From Rubrivivax rivuli (GTDB lineage Bacteria > Pseudomonadota > Gammaproteobacteria > Burkholderiales > Burkholderiaceae_C): a stretch of DNA of 64,000 nt. Each line of letters begins with the position of its first letter. Position 1 is the first letter of the stretch. The translations under genes were made by a program, and so were the position numbers. The notes beneath the pieces were generated by a model. The model did not search any database. It saw only the letters and a program-made list of their open reading frames with translations, and was not told the origin of the DNA. Positions 28,014 to 39,877 of the stretch are shown here, piece by piece. The stretch spans positions 868,001 through 932,000 of the forward strand of contig NZ_SACR01000001.1 of assembly GCF_004016505.1 (NCBI RefSeq). Direction: 5' to 3'.

Positions 28014-29930
28014 ATGACGCCCTCGCACAGCCCGCGCCTGCTTGCCGACATCGGCGGCACCTACGCCCGCTTCACTTTGCAGGTGGCGCCATCACGCTTC
28101 GAGCACACCGCCTCGCTGCTGTGCGCTGAGCACGCCGATTTCCACGCCGCCGTCACCGCTTACCTGGGCCGGCTGCCCGAGGGCCTGGCGCCCACCGTGG
28201 AGCACGCCGCCATCGCCATCGCCAACCCGGTGGAAGGCGATGAAGTGCGGATGACCAACTACCACTGGCAGTTCAGCATCGAGCAGATGCGCCAGCGGCT
28301 GGGGCTGTCCACGCTGGTGGTGGTCAACGACTTCACCGCGCTGGCCATGGCGCTGCCGCGACTGGCACCCAGCCAGCGGCGCCAGGTGGGCGGCGGGCAG
28401 GCGCGCGAGAACAGCGTCATCGGCGTCATCGGCGCCGGCAGCGGCCTGGGTGTCAGCGGCCTCATTCCCCTGAGCGACGGCTACGTGGCGCTGGGCACCG
28501 AAGGCGGCCACACCAACTTCGCGCCGCGCGACGAGCGAGAAATCGCCATCCTGCGCTACGGCATGACGCTGTATTCGCACCTGTCCTTCGAGCGCCTGCT
28601 CTCGGGCCCGGGGCTGGAGCTGATCCACCGCGCGCTCAGCGAGCGCGCCGGGCTCGTGCCCGAGGGCCTGTCGGCCCCGGAGATCACGCGCCGCGCGCTC
28701 GACCACGCCGACCCGCTGTGCGAAGAGACGCTGCAGGCCTTCTGCAGCATCCTGGGCACGGCGGCCGGCAACCTGGCGGTGACGCTGGGCGCCCTGGGCG
28801 GCGTCTACATCGGCGGCGGCATCGTGCCGCGGCTGGGCGAGTACTTCGACGCCAGCCCCTTCCGCGCGCGCTTCGAGGACAAGGGCCGTTTCAGCGACTA
28901 CGTGAAGGTCATCCCCACCTTCGTGGTGACGGCCGAGCACGCCACCTTCGACGGCGTGGCCGCCATCCTGGCCGCACAGCTGCGCACGCTGCATGCCGAA
29001 CATGGCTCGGCCATCCTGGGGCAGATCCAGCGCGCGCGCGAAGGCCTCTCGCCGGCCGAGAAGCGCGTGGCCGACCACGTGCTGGCGCACCCGCGCTCGG
29101 CGCTGAACGACCCCATCGCCGAGATCGCCAAGGCGGCGCAGGTGAGCCAGCCCACCGTGATCCGCTTCTGCCGCAGCCTGGGCTGCGAGGGCTTGAGTGA
29201 CTTCAAGCTGCGCCTGGCCTCGGGCCTCTCGGCCACGGTGCCGCTGACGCACACGCAGGTCACGGGTTCCGACTCGGTGCTGGAGCTCGGCGTGAAGGTG
29301 CTGGGCAACACGGCCAGCGCCATCCTGCAGGTGCGCGAGCAGCTCAACCGCGACACCCTGGTGCGCGCCATCGACCTGCTGGCCGCGGCCGAGCGCATCG
29401 AGTTCTACGCCGTGGGCCACTACGGCGTGGTGGCCGACGACGCGCAGTTCAAGTTCCTGCGCTTCGGCGTGCCGAGCGCGAGCGTGACCGACCCGCGACT
29501 GCAGCTGCTCTCGGCCAAGGTGCTGCGGCCTTCGGACGTGGTGGTGATCATCAGCAGCAGCGGCCGCGTGGACGACCTGCTGGCCGTTTGCGAGACGGCG
29601 CATGCGCGCGGTGCCCCGGTGGTGGCCATCACCGCCAGCCAGAGCCCGCTGGCCCGCAAGGCCGATGTCGCGCTGATCGTCGACCACGTGGAAGACGTGG
29701 CCACGCACGTGCCCATGGTCAGCCGCATCCTGCACCTGCTGGTGATCGACATCCTGGCCGTGGGCCTGGCCATGCGCCGCGGCGCCGAGAGCGTTTCGGC
29801 CCTGCCCGACGTGGCCGCCGTGGGGCTGGACGAAGCGCCGGCCAATGCCGTGCTGCCCACCGCGCGCCGCGCCGGGCCGGGCATCAGCACCTCGGGCCCG
29901 CTCTCGCGCCTGACTTCACACAGCCGCTGA
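28014..29930 (+). CDS. Bifunctional glucokinase / HexR-type (RpiR family) transcriptional regulator
   Basis: A 638-residue fusion. Residues about 8-335 are a complete glucokinase (LLADIGGTYARFTLQ, VVVNDFTALAMALP, VIGAGSGLGVSGL, YIGGGIVPRLGEYF). Residues about 340-410 form an RpiR-type helix-turn-helix (SPAEKRVADHVL, VSQPTVIRFCRSLGCEGLSD). Residues about 440-590 form a SIS sugar-phosphate-binding domain (IEFYAVGHYGVVADDAQ, VVIISSSGRVDDLL). HexR proteins sense 2-keto-3-deoxy-6-phosphogluconate. This architecture is known in Burkholderia relatives. The ATG at 28014 is chosen because the longer frame adds no conserved residues. Operator-like palindromes occur before this gene and five others in the window. 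Confidence 0.9.
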   Translation: MTPSHSPRLLADIGGTYARFTLQVAPSRFEHTASLLCAEHADFHAAVTAYLGRLPEGLAPTVEHAAIAIANPVEGDEVRMTNYHWQFSIEQMRQRLGLSTLVVVNDFTALAMALPRLAPSQRRQVGGGQARENSVIGVIGAGSGLGVSGLIPLSDGYVALGTEGGHTNFAPRDEREIAILRYGMTLYSHLSFERLLSGPGLELIHRALSERAGLVPEGLSAPEITRRALDHADPLCEETLQAFCSILGTAAGNLAVTLGALGGVYIGGGIVPRLGEYFDASPFRARFEDKGRFSDYVKVIPTFVVTAEHATFDGVAAILAAQLRTLHAEHGSAILGQIQRAREGLSPAEKRVADHVLAHPRSALNDPIAEIAKAAQVSQPTVIRFCRSLGCEGLSDFKLRLASGLSATVPLTHTQVTGSDSVLELGVKVLGNTASAILQVREQLNRDTLVRAIDLLAAAERIEFYAVGHYGVVADDAQFKFLRFGVPSASVTDPRLQLLSAKVLRPSDVVVIISSSGRVDDLLAVCETAHARGAPVVAITASQSPLARKADVALIVDHVEDVATHVPMVSRILHLLVIDILAVGLAMRRGAESVSALPDVAAVGLDEAPANAVLPTARRAGPGISTSGPLSRLTSHSR

Positions 29931-29938
29931 ACCGGCCC

Positions 29939-29957
29939 CGGCCGGCGCGGCCGGCCG
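29939..29957. terminator. GC-only hairpin after the fusion gene
   Basis: CGGCCGGC pairs with GCCGGCCG across a 3-base loop, 8 bp after the stop codon and just ahead of the riboswitch. It has no T-run. It may help to end transcription before the metH leader. Confidence 0.35.
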
Positions 29958-29972
29958 CGCCTAAAATCAGGC

Positions 29973-30086
29973 GCTTCCCGAGGAGCGTTGCGACAGCCGC
30001 CCGTGGCCCAGAGCCCGGCGTGGGCTGCCAGGCTCGGGGTCCGGCCCGCGGCAGATGGCCTGCAGCCGGTGGCAACGGCGCTCACT
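29973..30086 (+). ncRNA. S-adenosylhomocysteine (SAH) riboswitch upstream of metH
   Basis: The leader contains the conserved SAH-riboswitch blocks in order: CCCGAGGAGCGTTGCGAC (29977-29994), CCAGGCTCGGGG (30028-30039) and GCAACGGCGCTCAC (30072-30085). CCCGAG can pair with CTCGGG (30033-30038), and GAGCG/TTGC can pair with CGCTC/GCAA, giving the expected pseudoknot. A variable internal hairpin (CAGCC...GGCTG) sits between. SAH riboswitches are ON switches for SAH-recycling genes such as metH and ahcY in betaproteobacteria. GGAG (30103-30106) and the metH ATG follow directly. Confidence 0.9.
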
Positions 30087-30113
30087 CCTGAAACGTTCTG
30101 CCGGAGTGCCGCC

Positions 30114-32837
<2,724 letters not shown>

Positions 32838-32841
32838 GCCC

Positions 32842-32872
32842 GCGCGTGCAAGGCCGGAGGGCCTTGCCGCGC
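32842..32872. terminator. Hairpin between metH and the chemoreceptor gene
   Basis: GCAAGGCC (32848-32855) pairs with GGCCTTGC (32860-32867) around a GGAG loop. The stem is extended by a 5-bp GC stem with one bulge. It lies between two convergent stop codons and has no T-run. Confidence 0.5.
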
Positions 32873-32882
32873 AGCCGCAAGC

Positions 32883-34457
32883 TCAGTGCGCCTGCGGCGC
32901 GAGCTTGAACACGGCCACGGCGCGCACCAGCTGCTCGGCCTGCTGCTGCATGCTCTGCGCTGCTGCGGCGCTTTCTTCCACCAGCGCGGCGTTCTGCTGC
33001 GTGGCGCGGTCCATCTGGGTGACGGCTTCGCCGACCTGAGACACGCCACTGCTCTGCTCGACACTGGCGGCGCTGATCTCGGCCACGATGTCGCTCACGC
33101 GCTGGATGCTGCTGACGATCTCGTTCATCGTCTTGCCAGCCTCGTCGACCAGCGACGTGCCCTGCTCCACCTGCTCGACGCTGCGGCCGATCAGGCTCTT
33201 GATCTCCTTGGCCGCTTCGGCGCTGCGCTGCGCCAGGCTGCGCACTTCGGCCGCCACCACGGCGAAGCCCCGGCCCTGCTCGCCGGCGCGCGCGGCTTCC
33301 ACCGCCGCGTTCAGCGCCAGGATGTTGGTCTGGAAGGCGATGCCGTCGATGGTGCCGATGATGTCGCCGATCTTGCGTGAGCTCTCGTTGATCCCCTGCA
33401 TGGTGACGACCACCTTGTCGACGACCTGACCGCCCTGTGCCGCCACCGCCGAGGCGCCCTGCGCCAGCTGGTTGGCCTGCTTCGCGCTGTCGGCGTTGCC
33501 GCGCACGGTGGTGCCCAGCTCTTCCATCGTGGCCGCGGTCTGCTGCAGCGCACTGGCCTGCTGTTCGGTGCGGCTGCTGAGGTCCTGGTTGCCCTGGGCG
33601 ATCTGCGCGCTGGCGGTGGCCACGCTCTCGGCGTTGTGGCGCACGTTGCCCACCACGCGGGCCAGGTCGCGTTGCATCACGGCCAGCTGCGCCATCAGGC
33701 TGCTGGTGTCGCCACCCTTCACCCGCACCGCGGTGGCCAGGTCGCCCTGGGCGATGGCCTGGGCCACGCCGGCCGCCTGTGCGGGCTCGCCGCCCAGTTG
33801 GCCGAGCACCGAGCGGGTCAGCGCCAGGCCCAGGCCGCCTGCGACCAGGATGGCGAGCAGCAGGCCGCCCTGGAGCGTGAGCTTCATGGTGTCGCGCGCG
33901 TCCTCGGCGTCCTTCGCACGCACCGCGAGCAACTGCGCCTCGACGTCGTAGAACTCCTTGTTCAGCGCGCGGTAGCCGTCCATCGCGGCCTTGTCGCGGC
34001 CCTGGGCGAACTCGGTGATGAAGGCGTCCATGCTGCCGTCGGCCGGCTTCACCGCCCGGCGCGCCTGGATCAGCGACTGGCCCACGGCCACGAACTCGTC
34101 GCGCCGGGTCTTCATGGCGTCGAGCCGCTTCTGCTGCGCCGGGTTGTCCGAGGTCAGCTGCTTGGCTTCGTTCCAGGATTTCTCGAACTCTGCCTGGCCC
34201 CCGTTCCATGGCTCGAGGAAGTTGTCGGTGCCGGCCAGCAGGAAGCCGCGGGCGCCGGTTTCCATGTTCACCATGGCGGTCAGGTTCTCTTGCGCGAGTT
34301 TCAGCACCTTGTGGGTGTGGGTGTTCCAGTGCTCGGCATCCGCGAGGCGGGCGGTGTTGAACAAGGCCACCGCCACCGCGGCCACGAAGATGGCGATGAT
34401 GGTGCCGAACACGGTGGCCAGACGCGTGGCGAGATTGAGGCTGTGGAAGCTCTGCAT
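32883..34457 (-). CDS. Methyl-accepting chemotaxis protein
   Basis: A transmembrane chemoreceptor of 524 residues. The ATG at 34457 has AGGAGA 7 bases upstream; further upstream starts add residues with no match. Membrane helix 1 is about 12-35 ([18 protein letters not shown]). A periplasmic CHASE3-like helical sensor follows ([20 protein letters not shown]), then helix 2 ([17 protein letters not shown]), HAMP and the signalling hairpin ([20 protein letters not shown], then [18 protein letters not shown]). It shares its cytoplasmic half closely with the divergent receptor at 34758. The ligand is unknown. No che genes are in the window. Confidence 0.92.
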   Translation of the reverse strand: MQSFHSLNLATRLATVFGTIIAIFVAAVAVALFNTARLADAEHWNTHTHKVLKLAQENLTAMVNMETGARGFLLAGTDNFLEPWNGGQAEFEKSWNEAKQLTSDNPAQQKRLDAMKTRRDEFVAVGQSLIQARRAVKPADGSMDAFITEFAQGRDKAAMDGYRALNKEFYDVEAQLLAVRAKDAEDARDTMKLTLQGGLLLAILVAGGLGLALTRSVLGQLGGEPAQAAGVAQAIAQGDLATAVRVKGGDTSSLMAQLAVMQRDLARVVGNVRHNAESVATASAQIAQGNQDLSSRTEQQASALQQTAATMEELGTTVRGNADSAKQANQLAQGASAVAAQGGQVVDKVVVTMQGINESSRKIGDIIGTIDGIAFQTNILALNAAVEAARAGEQGRGFAVVAAEVRSLAQRSAEAAKEIKSLIGRSVEQVEQGTSLVDEAGKTMNEIVSSIQRVSDIVAEISAASVEQSSGVSQVGEAVTQMDRATQQNAALVEESAAAAQSMQQQAEQLVRAVAVFKLAPQAH

Positions 34458-34555
34458 GAACGGTCTCCTGATCTCCATGACCCGGTCTTGGAGGTGGTGG
34501 GGGGGCGCCGCGTCAAGACAGCTGGCTGCGGCCCGTGAACGGACTCTAGGCAGGG

Positions 34556-34582
34556 TTTTCGGCGACAAGGGCCTGAAGCTGA
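34556..34582 (-). promoter_or_regulatory. Possible FliA (sigma-28) promoter of the leftward chemoreceptor
   Basis: On the reverse strand TCAGCTTC, 11 bp, GCCGAAAA. The -10 box matches GCCGATAA at seven of eight positions; the -35 box is weak. It lies about 100 bp before the start codon. Confidence 0.35.
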
Positions 34583-34676
34583 AGGCGCTTTCATGGGCAG
34601 TTCTCGCGCAGGGTCGGAAACCGCCGCTGGCGCTGGGTGCATCGCTGATTAATGAGCTGCTGGGTCATCTGCAACC

Positions 34677-34703
34677 TCAACCCGCACGGGTTCAGGCCGA
34701 TAC
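34677..34703 (+). promoter_or_regulatory. FliA (sigma-28) promoter of the rightward chemoreceptor
   Basis: TCAACCCG, 11 bp, GCCGATAC. The -10 box matches the flagellar sigma-28 consensus GCCGATAA at seven of eight positions, and the spacing is exact. It lies 55 bp before the ATG. The 300-bp divergent gap (34458-34757) shows nothing else I can name. Confidence 0.65.
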
Positions 34704-34757
34704 CCTGGGGCGCGGCCCTGTTTTCAAGGCCGGCCGTAGGCATTCCGGAGAATTCAA

Positions 34758-36311
34758 ATGACATCCCGTACGAACCTGAGCATCTCGCAGCGTCTTTACG
34801 GTGTGGTCGCCCTGCTGGGCCTGACTTTCCTGGCGGTGGCCCTGGTGGCACTGGAACGCCTCAGCCAGGTCAGGGATGCGGCGCAGACGACGCAAGCCCG
34901 GCGCGTGCCGCAGCTCCTGCTGATGGCCGACCTGGAGCTCAACGTGACGCGCCTGTCCCTGCAACTGCGCCACGCCATGCTGGCGCGCAGCCCCGAGGAA
35001 CAGGCGGCAGCACTGGACGAGGCCGGCGCCCGCGGCCAGCACATCCAGCGCGTGCTGGCGGCTTACGAGCAGGGCTTGTTCACCCCGGCCGGCCGTGAGC
35101 GGTTCTCCTCCGTGCCGCCGGTGGTGAAGAACTTCTTCGAGGTGGGCGGCAAGAACATCGAGCTCATCAAGGCCGGCCAGCGCGACGAGGCCTTCGCCTT
35201 CCTGGTGGCACAGACCATTCCGGCGCGCAACCAGCTGCTGGAGCAACTGAGCAAGACCGTGCAGTACCAGACCGAACGGCTCGACCACGACCTCAGCGAC
35301 ATCGGCCGGGACGTGAACCAGACCATGGTGCTGGTGATTGGCCTGCTGGTGGCCGCGATGGTGGTGCTGGTCACGGTCAGCGTGCACGTGGTGCACCTGG
35401 TGCGGCGCCGTGTGGGCCAGGCGCGGCTGGTGGCCGAGCAGGTGCGCGACGGCGACCTGGTCACCCCCGTCATCGACAGCGCCCGCGACGAGATCAGCCC
35501 GCTGCTCAGCGCCCTGGGCGCGATGCAGCAGCGCCTGGCCAGCGTGGTGGGCAGCGTGCGGGCCAACGCGGAGAGCGTGGCCACGGTGAGCGCGCAGATC
35601 GCCCAGGGCAACCAGGACCTCAGCGGCCGCACCGAACAGCAGGCCAGTGCGCTGCAGCAGACGGCCACCACCATGGACACGCTGGGCAGCACCGTGCGCA
35701 ACAACGCCGACAACGCGCAGCAGGCCAACCAACTCGCGCAGAGCGCGACGGCGGTGGCCGCGCAAGGTGGTGACGTGGTGGGCAAGGTGGTTGCCACCAT
35801 GCAGGGCATCAGCGACAGCAGCCGCCAGATCGGCGAGATCATCGGTGTCATCGACGGCATCGCCTTCCAGACCAACATCCTGGCGCTGAATGCGGCGGTG
35901 GAGGCGGCGCGGGCCGGCGAGCAGGGCCGAGGTTTTGCCGTGGTGGCGGCGGAGGTTCGCAGCCTGGCCCAGCGCAGCGCCGAGGCCGCCCGCCAGATCA
36001 AGACGCTCATCAACCGCAGCGTCGAGCAGGTGGAGCAGGGGTCCGTGCTGGTGGGCCAGGCGGGCCAGACCATGGGTGAGATCGTGGGCGCCATCCAGCG
36101 CGTCAGCGACATCGTGGCCGAGATTAGCGCGGCCAGTGCGGAGCAGACAGCGGGCATCTCGGTGGTGGGCAACGCGGTCAACCAGATGGACCGCACCACG
36201 CAGCAGAACGCCTCGCTGGTGCAGCACAGCGCTGTCGCGGCCGACGGCCTGAAGGACCAGGCGCATCAACTCGTCCAGGCGGTGGCGCAGTTCAGGCTGT
36301 CGCAGGGCTGA
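34758..36311 (+). CDS. Methyl-accepting chemotaxis protein
   Basis: A chemoreceptor of 517 residues with helix 1 ([20 protein letters not shown]), a four-helix-bundle-type periplasmic domain of about 160 residues, helix 2 ([20 protein letters not shown]), HAMP ([17 protein letters not shown]) and a signalling domain with the [20 protein letters not shown] tip. The cytoplasmic half is nearly the same as in the divergent neighbour, while the sensor halves differ. This looks like an old duplication with sensor change. The start has a GGAGAATTCAA ribosome-binding region. A FliA promoter lies upstream. Confidence 0.92.
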   Translation: MTSRTNLSISQRLYGVVALLGLTFLAVALVALERLSQVRDAAQTTQARRVPQLLLMADLELNVTRLSLQLRHAMLARSPEEQAAALDEAGARGQHIQRVLAAYEQGLFTPAGRERFSSVPPVVKNFFEVGGKNIELIKAGQRDEAFAFLVAQTIPARNQLLEQLSKTVQYQTERLDHDLSDIGRDVNQTMVLVIGLLVAAMVVLVTVSVHVVHLVRRRVGQARLVAEQVRDGDLVTPVIDSARDEISPLLSALGAMQQRLASVVGSVRANAESVATVSAQIAQGNQDLSGRTEQQASALQQTATTMDTLGSTVRNNADNAQQANQLAQSATAVAAQGGDVVGKVVATMQGISDSSRQIGEIIGVIDGIAFQTNILALNAAVEAARAGEQGRGFAVVAAEVRSLAQRSAEAARQIKTLINRSVEQVEQGSVLVGQAGQTMGEIVGAIQRVSDIVAEISAASAEQTAGISVVGNAVNQMDRTTQQNASLVQHSAVAADGLKDQAHQLVQAVAQFRLSQG

Positions 36312-36359
36312 ACGGTCGGCCGCCCGCAAACGCTTCTGTAAGTAAAGCCTGTACCGCTT

Positions 36360-36375
36360 GCCAAGAAATTGGCAC
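36360..36375. other. Short hairpin with GAAA tetraloop between chemoreceptor and DUF1800 genes
   Basis: TGCCAA-GAAA-TTGGCA, a perfect 6-bp stem closed by a GNRA loop, in the 129-bp gap after the chemoreceptor. There is no T-run. It may be a structured 5' leader element of the DUF1800 gene. TTGGCAC looks like a sigma-54 -24 box, but no GC follows at the required distance. Confidence 0.3.
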
Positions 36376-36440
36376 AGGCCGGCCGCTGTCGTGCCGAGAA
36401 TGCCTGTAACAGGGCACGCGGTGCCCAGTGGGCGACCGAC

Positions 36441-38231
36441 ATGCTGACTCAACACATCCGGCGGCGCTTCGCCGTCTTGGCCCTCGGGGGCTTGATGGCC
36501 GCCTGCGGCGGCGGTGGCGGGGGTGGCGACAGCGCAGCACCTGCGCCACCCGTGGCCGCGCCGCCGCCGGCGCCGGTGGTGGAGAAGCCCGCCACCCGGG
36601 CGGAGGCGGCGCGCTTCCTGGCCCAGGCCAGTTTCGGCGCCACCGAGGCCAGCATCGACCGCGTGATGAGCGTGGGCTACGCCGCCTGGATCGACGAGCA
36701 ACTGGCGTTGCCGGCGGCCCCCGTGCACCGCACCTACTGGGAAACGCGCGACGCCGCCATCCGCGCCGCCACGCCCGGCACCACGGCCAACCAGGACCAG
36801 GTGTTCGAAAGCTTCTGGAAACAGGCCGTCACCGGTGACGACCAGCTGCGCCAGCGCGTGGCCTACGCGCTGTCGCAGATCTTCGTGATCAGCATGGTCG
36901 ACGGCACGGTGGGCGAGAACCCGCGTGCCGTGGCCGCCTGGCTGGACATGCTGAACAGCGAAGGCCTGGGCAACTACCGCAGCCTGCTGGAGACCGTGTC
37001 GCGCCACCCGATGATGGGCGTGTACCTCTCGCACCTGCGCAACCAGAAGGCCGACCCGCGCACCGGGCGCGTGCCCGACGAGAACTACGCGCGTGAAGTG
37101 CTGCAGCTCTTCAGCATCGGCCTGGTGGAGCTCAACGAAGACGGCAGCGCGCGCACGAACGCCGGCAACGCCATCGACACCTACACGCCGGCCGACATCA
37201 GCGGCATGGCCAAGGTCTTCACCGGCTGGAGCTGGGCCTGCCCCGACTGGCCCGACAACAGCTGCTTCTCGCAAGGCACGGCCAACGGCAACAGCGACCC
37301 CGATCGCAGCTTCAAGGCCATGCTGGGCTACCAGCAGTACCACAGCACCGAGGTGAAGACCTTTCTGGGCACCACCATCCCGGCGCAGTCGCTGGGCGAC
37401 CCCACTGCCAGCCTGCGCGTGGCCATGGACCTGCTGGCCAACCACGCCAACGTCGGCCCCTTCATCGGCCGGCAGCTCATACAGCGCCTGGTCACCAGCA
37501 ACCCGAGCCCGGCCTATGTGCGTGCCGTGTCGCAGGCCTGGGCCAACAACGGCAGCGGCGTGCGTGGCGACATGAAGGCCGTGGTGAAGGCGGTGCTGAT
37601 GCACCCCGAGGCACGGCGCGTGAACGACACCTCGGGCAAGGTGCGCGAGCCCGTGCTGAAGCTCGCGGCCTACCTGCGCGCCTTCCCGCACAGCAGCGAC
37701 ACCGGCTTCTGGCGCGTGGGCAACACCGACAACCCGGCCACCTCGCTGGGCCAGACGCCGCTGCGCTCGCCCTCGGTCTTCAACTTCTACCGCCCCGGCT
37801 ACGTGGCGCCGGGCACGGCCGCGGCCGCCGCCAACCTGGTGGCGCCCGAGCTGCAGATCGCCCACGAGACCAGCGTGGCCGCGTGGGTGAACTTCATGCG
37901 CGACAACGTGGCCAGCGGCGTGGGCCAGACCAACGGCACGGTGAACGGCGTGGCGCTGAACCGGCGCGACATCCGCCCCGATTTCGCCGCCGAGATCGCG
38001 CTGGCCAACGACGCCACCGCGCTGGTGGAGCGTGTGGCCGAGAAGCTCACCTGGGGCCAGGCCGGCACGGCGTTGAAGGCCGAGATCGCCACAGCGGTGG
38101 GCACCATCGCCATCCCGGCGCTGAACACCGGCGGCACCAACCAGGCCGCCATCGACACCGCGCGCCGCAACCGCGTCAATGCCGCCATCCTGCTGGTGCT
38201 GGCGGCGCCCGAGTTCCAGATCCAGCGCTGA
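36441..38231 (+). CDS. DUF1800 family lipoprotein
   Basis: A 596-residue protein of unknown biochemical role. The ATG at 36441 yields a lipoprotein signal with lipobox LMAAC (Cys22) followed by a run of seven glycines and a Pro/Ala-rich linker, so the protein is probably anchored in the outer membrane. The family core is visible in AARFLAQASFGATEASI, then in QRVAYALSQIFVIS and NYAREVLQLFSIGLVELNED. DUF1800 and DUF1501 genes occur as pairs across bacteria. Here the DUF1501 gene follows after 19 bp, so both probably act together at or outside the outer membrane. Confidence 0.88.
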   Translation: MLTQHIRRRFAVLALGGLMAACGGGGGGGDSAAPAPPVAAPPPAPVVEKPATRAEAARFLAQASFGATEASIDRVMSVGYAAWIDEQLALPAAPVHRTYWETRDAAIRAATPGTTANQDQVFESFWKQAVTGDDQLRQRVAYALSQIFVISMVDGTVGENPRAVAAWLDMLNSEGLGNYRSLLETVSRHPMMGVYLSHLRNQKADPRTGRVPDENYAREVLQLFSIGLVELNEDGSARTNAGNAIDTYTPADISGMAKVFTGWSWACPDWPDNSCFSQGTANGNSDPDRSFKAMLGYQQYHSTEVKTFLGTTIPAQSLGDPTASLRVAMDLLANHANVGPFIGRQLIQRLVTSNPSPAYVRAVSQAWANNGSGVRGDMKAVVKAVLMHPEARRVNDTSGKVREPVLKLAAYLRAFPHSSDTGFWRVGNTDNPATSLGQTPLRSPSVFNFYRPGYVAPGTAAAAANLVAPELQIAHETSVAAWVNFMRDNVASGVGQTNGTVNGVALNRRDIRPDFAAEIALANDATALVERVAEKLTWGQAGTALKAEIATAVGTIAIPALNTGGTNQAAIDTARRNRVNAAILLVLAAPEFQIQR

Positions 38232-38250
38232 GCGCCGAGGACCCGACACC

Positions 38251-39816
38251 ATGAAGATCAACCACCGCCTCGAACGCCGCGCCTTCCTGCAACACGCCAG
38301 CGCCATGGGCCTGCTGGCCGGTGCCGGCGCCCCCACCGCGCTCAGCCTGCTGGCCGCCGGCTCGGCCTCGGCGCAGACCGCGCCCGATTACAAGGCCATC
38401 GTCTGCCTCTTCCTCTTCGGCGGCAACGACAGCTTCAACATGGTGCTGCCCACCGATGCCGCCAGCTGGCAGGCCTACAGCACCACGCGCAACCAGGCGC
38501 CCGATTCCATCGCGCTGCTGGCGCCGGGGGTGGTGCCCAACGCCGGCGCGGCGGTGGGCTCACCGGCGCGCCTGGGCGGTGTGCTGCCGCTGAACCCGTT
38601 GAATGCGAACGGCCTGAACACCGGCCGCACGCTGGCCCTGCACCCGCTGATGGGCGGCGTGCAGCAGCTCTTCGACACCGACCGCCGCCTGGCCATCGTG
38701 CCTAACGTGGGCCCGCTGATCCGGCCCACCACCAAGGCGCAGTACGGCCAGAGCACGCACCCCAAGCCGGCCAGCTTGTTCTCGCACAACGACCAGCAGA
38801 ACACCTGGCAGGCCTTGGCCGCCGAAGGCGCCACACGCGGCTGGGGCGGGCGCATGGGCGACGCGCTGGCCTCGATGAATTCGCGCACGGTGTTCACCAG
38901 CATCTCGGCCAGCGGCAACGCGGTGTGGCTGGCGGGGCAGACGGTGCAGCAGTACCAGGTCAGCACCAACGGCGCCATCCGCATGGGCGCCGACAGCAAC
39001 GGCCGTGTCTACGGCAGCGCCGAGGTGGCCACCGCGCTGCAGCGCATCGCGGCCACCAGCCGTGGCACCCACGTCTTCGAGCGCGACCTCGCCGGCATCG
39101 GCCAGCGCAGCATCGACGCCGAGACCACGCTGCGGACCGCGCTGCGTGCGCCCAGCGAGCCGGCCTTTGGCACCGCGCCGGCCACGGGCGCCTACAACGC
39201 CGGCAACGACCCGAAGCTGCGCTACCTGAACCCGCTGACCGGCCAGCAGACGGCCAACGGCCTGGCGCAGCAGCTGCAGGTGGTGGCGCGCATGATCGAT
39301 GCGGGCATCAGCGGCGCGACGGGCGTGCGCCGGCAGGTCTTCTTCGTGAGCCTGGGCGGCTTCGACACCCACGACCTGCAGAACCGCAACCACGCCGACC
39401 TGATGGCACGGCTGAGCCAGGCGCTGAGCTACTTCGACGGCGCCTTGGGCGCCCTGAACGCGCGCAGCAACGTCACGCTGTTCACTGCCAGCGATTTCGG
39501 CCGCACCTTCACCAGCAACGGCGACGGCACCGACCACGGCTGGGGCAGCCACCACTTCGTGATGGGCGGCGCGGTGCGCGGCGGTGATGTCTACGGCCGC
39601 CTGCCGACGCTGGGCGTGAAGAACAGCAACAACAACAACTTCGACAGCAGCACCGACCAGCTGGGCAACGGCTCGCTGCTGCCCGAGGTGTCGGTGGACC
39701 AGCTCGGGGCCACGCTGGGCCGCTGGTTCGGGGTGAGCGACAGCACGCTGCTGGAGATCTTCCCGAACCTCAGCAACTTCGACGCGAGCAAACGCAACCT
39801 GGGCTTCATGGCCTAG
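38251..39816 (+). CDS. DUF1501 family protein, Tat-exported
   Basis: A 521-residue protein with a twin-arginine signal (LERRAFLQHASAMGLLAGAG, cleavage near ASAQ), implying folded export, perhaps with a bound metal. Family motifs are VCLFLFGGNDSFNMVLP, SLGGFDTHDLQNRNH and TASDFGRTFTSNGDGTDHGW. The Asp/His-rich positions resemble the metal sites of the alkaline-phosphatase/sulfatase superfamily. The ATG at 38251 is chosen for the signal peptide; upstream codons of this frame lie in the DUF1800 gene. The function is unknown. Confidence 0.88.
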   Translation: MKINHRLERRAFLQHASAMGLLAGAGAPTALSLLAAGSASAQTAPDYKAIVCLFLFGGNDSFNMVLPTDAASWQAYSTTRNQAPDSIALLAPGVVPNAGAAVGSPARLGGVLPLNPLNANGLNTGRTLALHPLMGGVQQLFDTDRRLAIVPNVGPLIRPTTKAQYGQSTHPKPASLFSHNDQQNTWQALAAEGATRGWGGRMGDALASMNSRTVFTSISASGNAVWLAGQTVQQYQVSTNGAIRMGADSNGRVYGSAEVATALQRIAATSRGTHVFERDLAGIGQRSIDAETTLRTALRAPSEPAFGTAPATGAYNAGNDPKLRYLNPLTGQQTANGLAQQLQVVARMIDAGISGATGVRRQVFFVSLGGFDTHDLQNRNHADLMARLSQALSYFDGALGALNARSNVTLFTASDFGRTFTSNGDGTDHGWGSHHFVMGGAVRGGDVYGRLPTLGVKNSNNNNFDSSTDQLGNGSLLPEVSVDQLGATLGRWFGVSDSTLLEIFPNLSNFDASKRNLGFMA

Positions 39817-39877
39817 GCGCGCAGCGCAGCCCGCGTCAGCGCCGCGCCGGGGGGCGCTGGCTATCATCGCGCCCCTC

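Noticed and set aside
29988..30113. Translation of metH from an upstream start at 29988
   Set aside because: This would place the SAH riboswitch inside the coding region. The ATG at 30114 has GGAG upstream and matches the usual N-terminus.
36370..36387. TTGGCACAGGCC as a sigma-54 promoter
   Set aside because: The required GC dinucleotide is not found 12 bases after the GG, so only the -24 half is present. The sequence is better explained as one arm of a GAAA-loop hairpin.
34692..38336. A 1214-codon reverse-strand open frame across the chemoreceptor and DUF1800 genes
   Set aside because: It covers two unrelated, well-identified forward genes and their intergenic gap. Its His/Arg/Gln-rich product is typical of antisense frames in GC-rich DNA.
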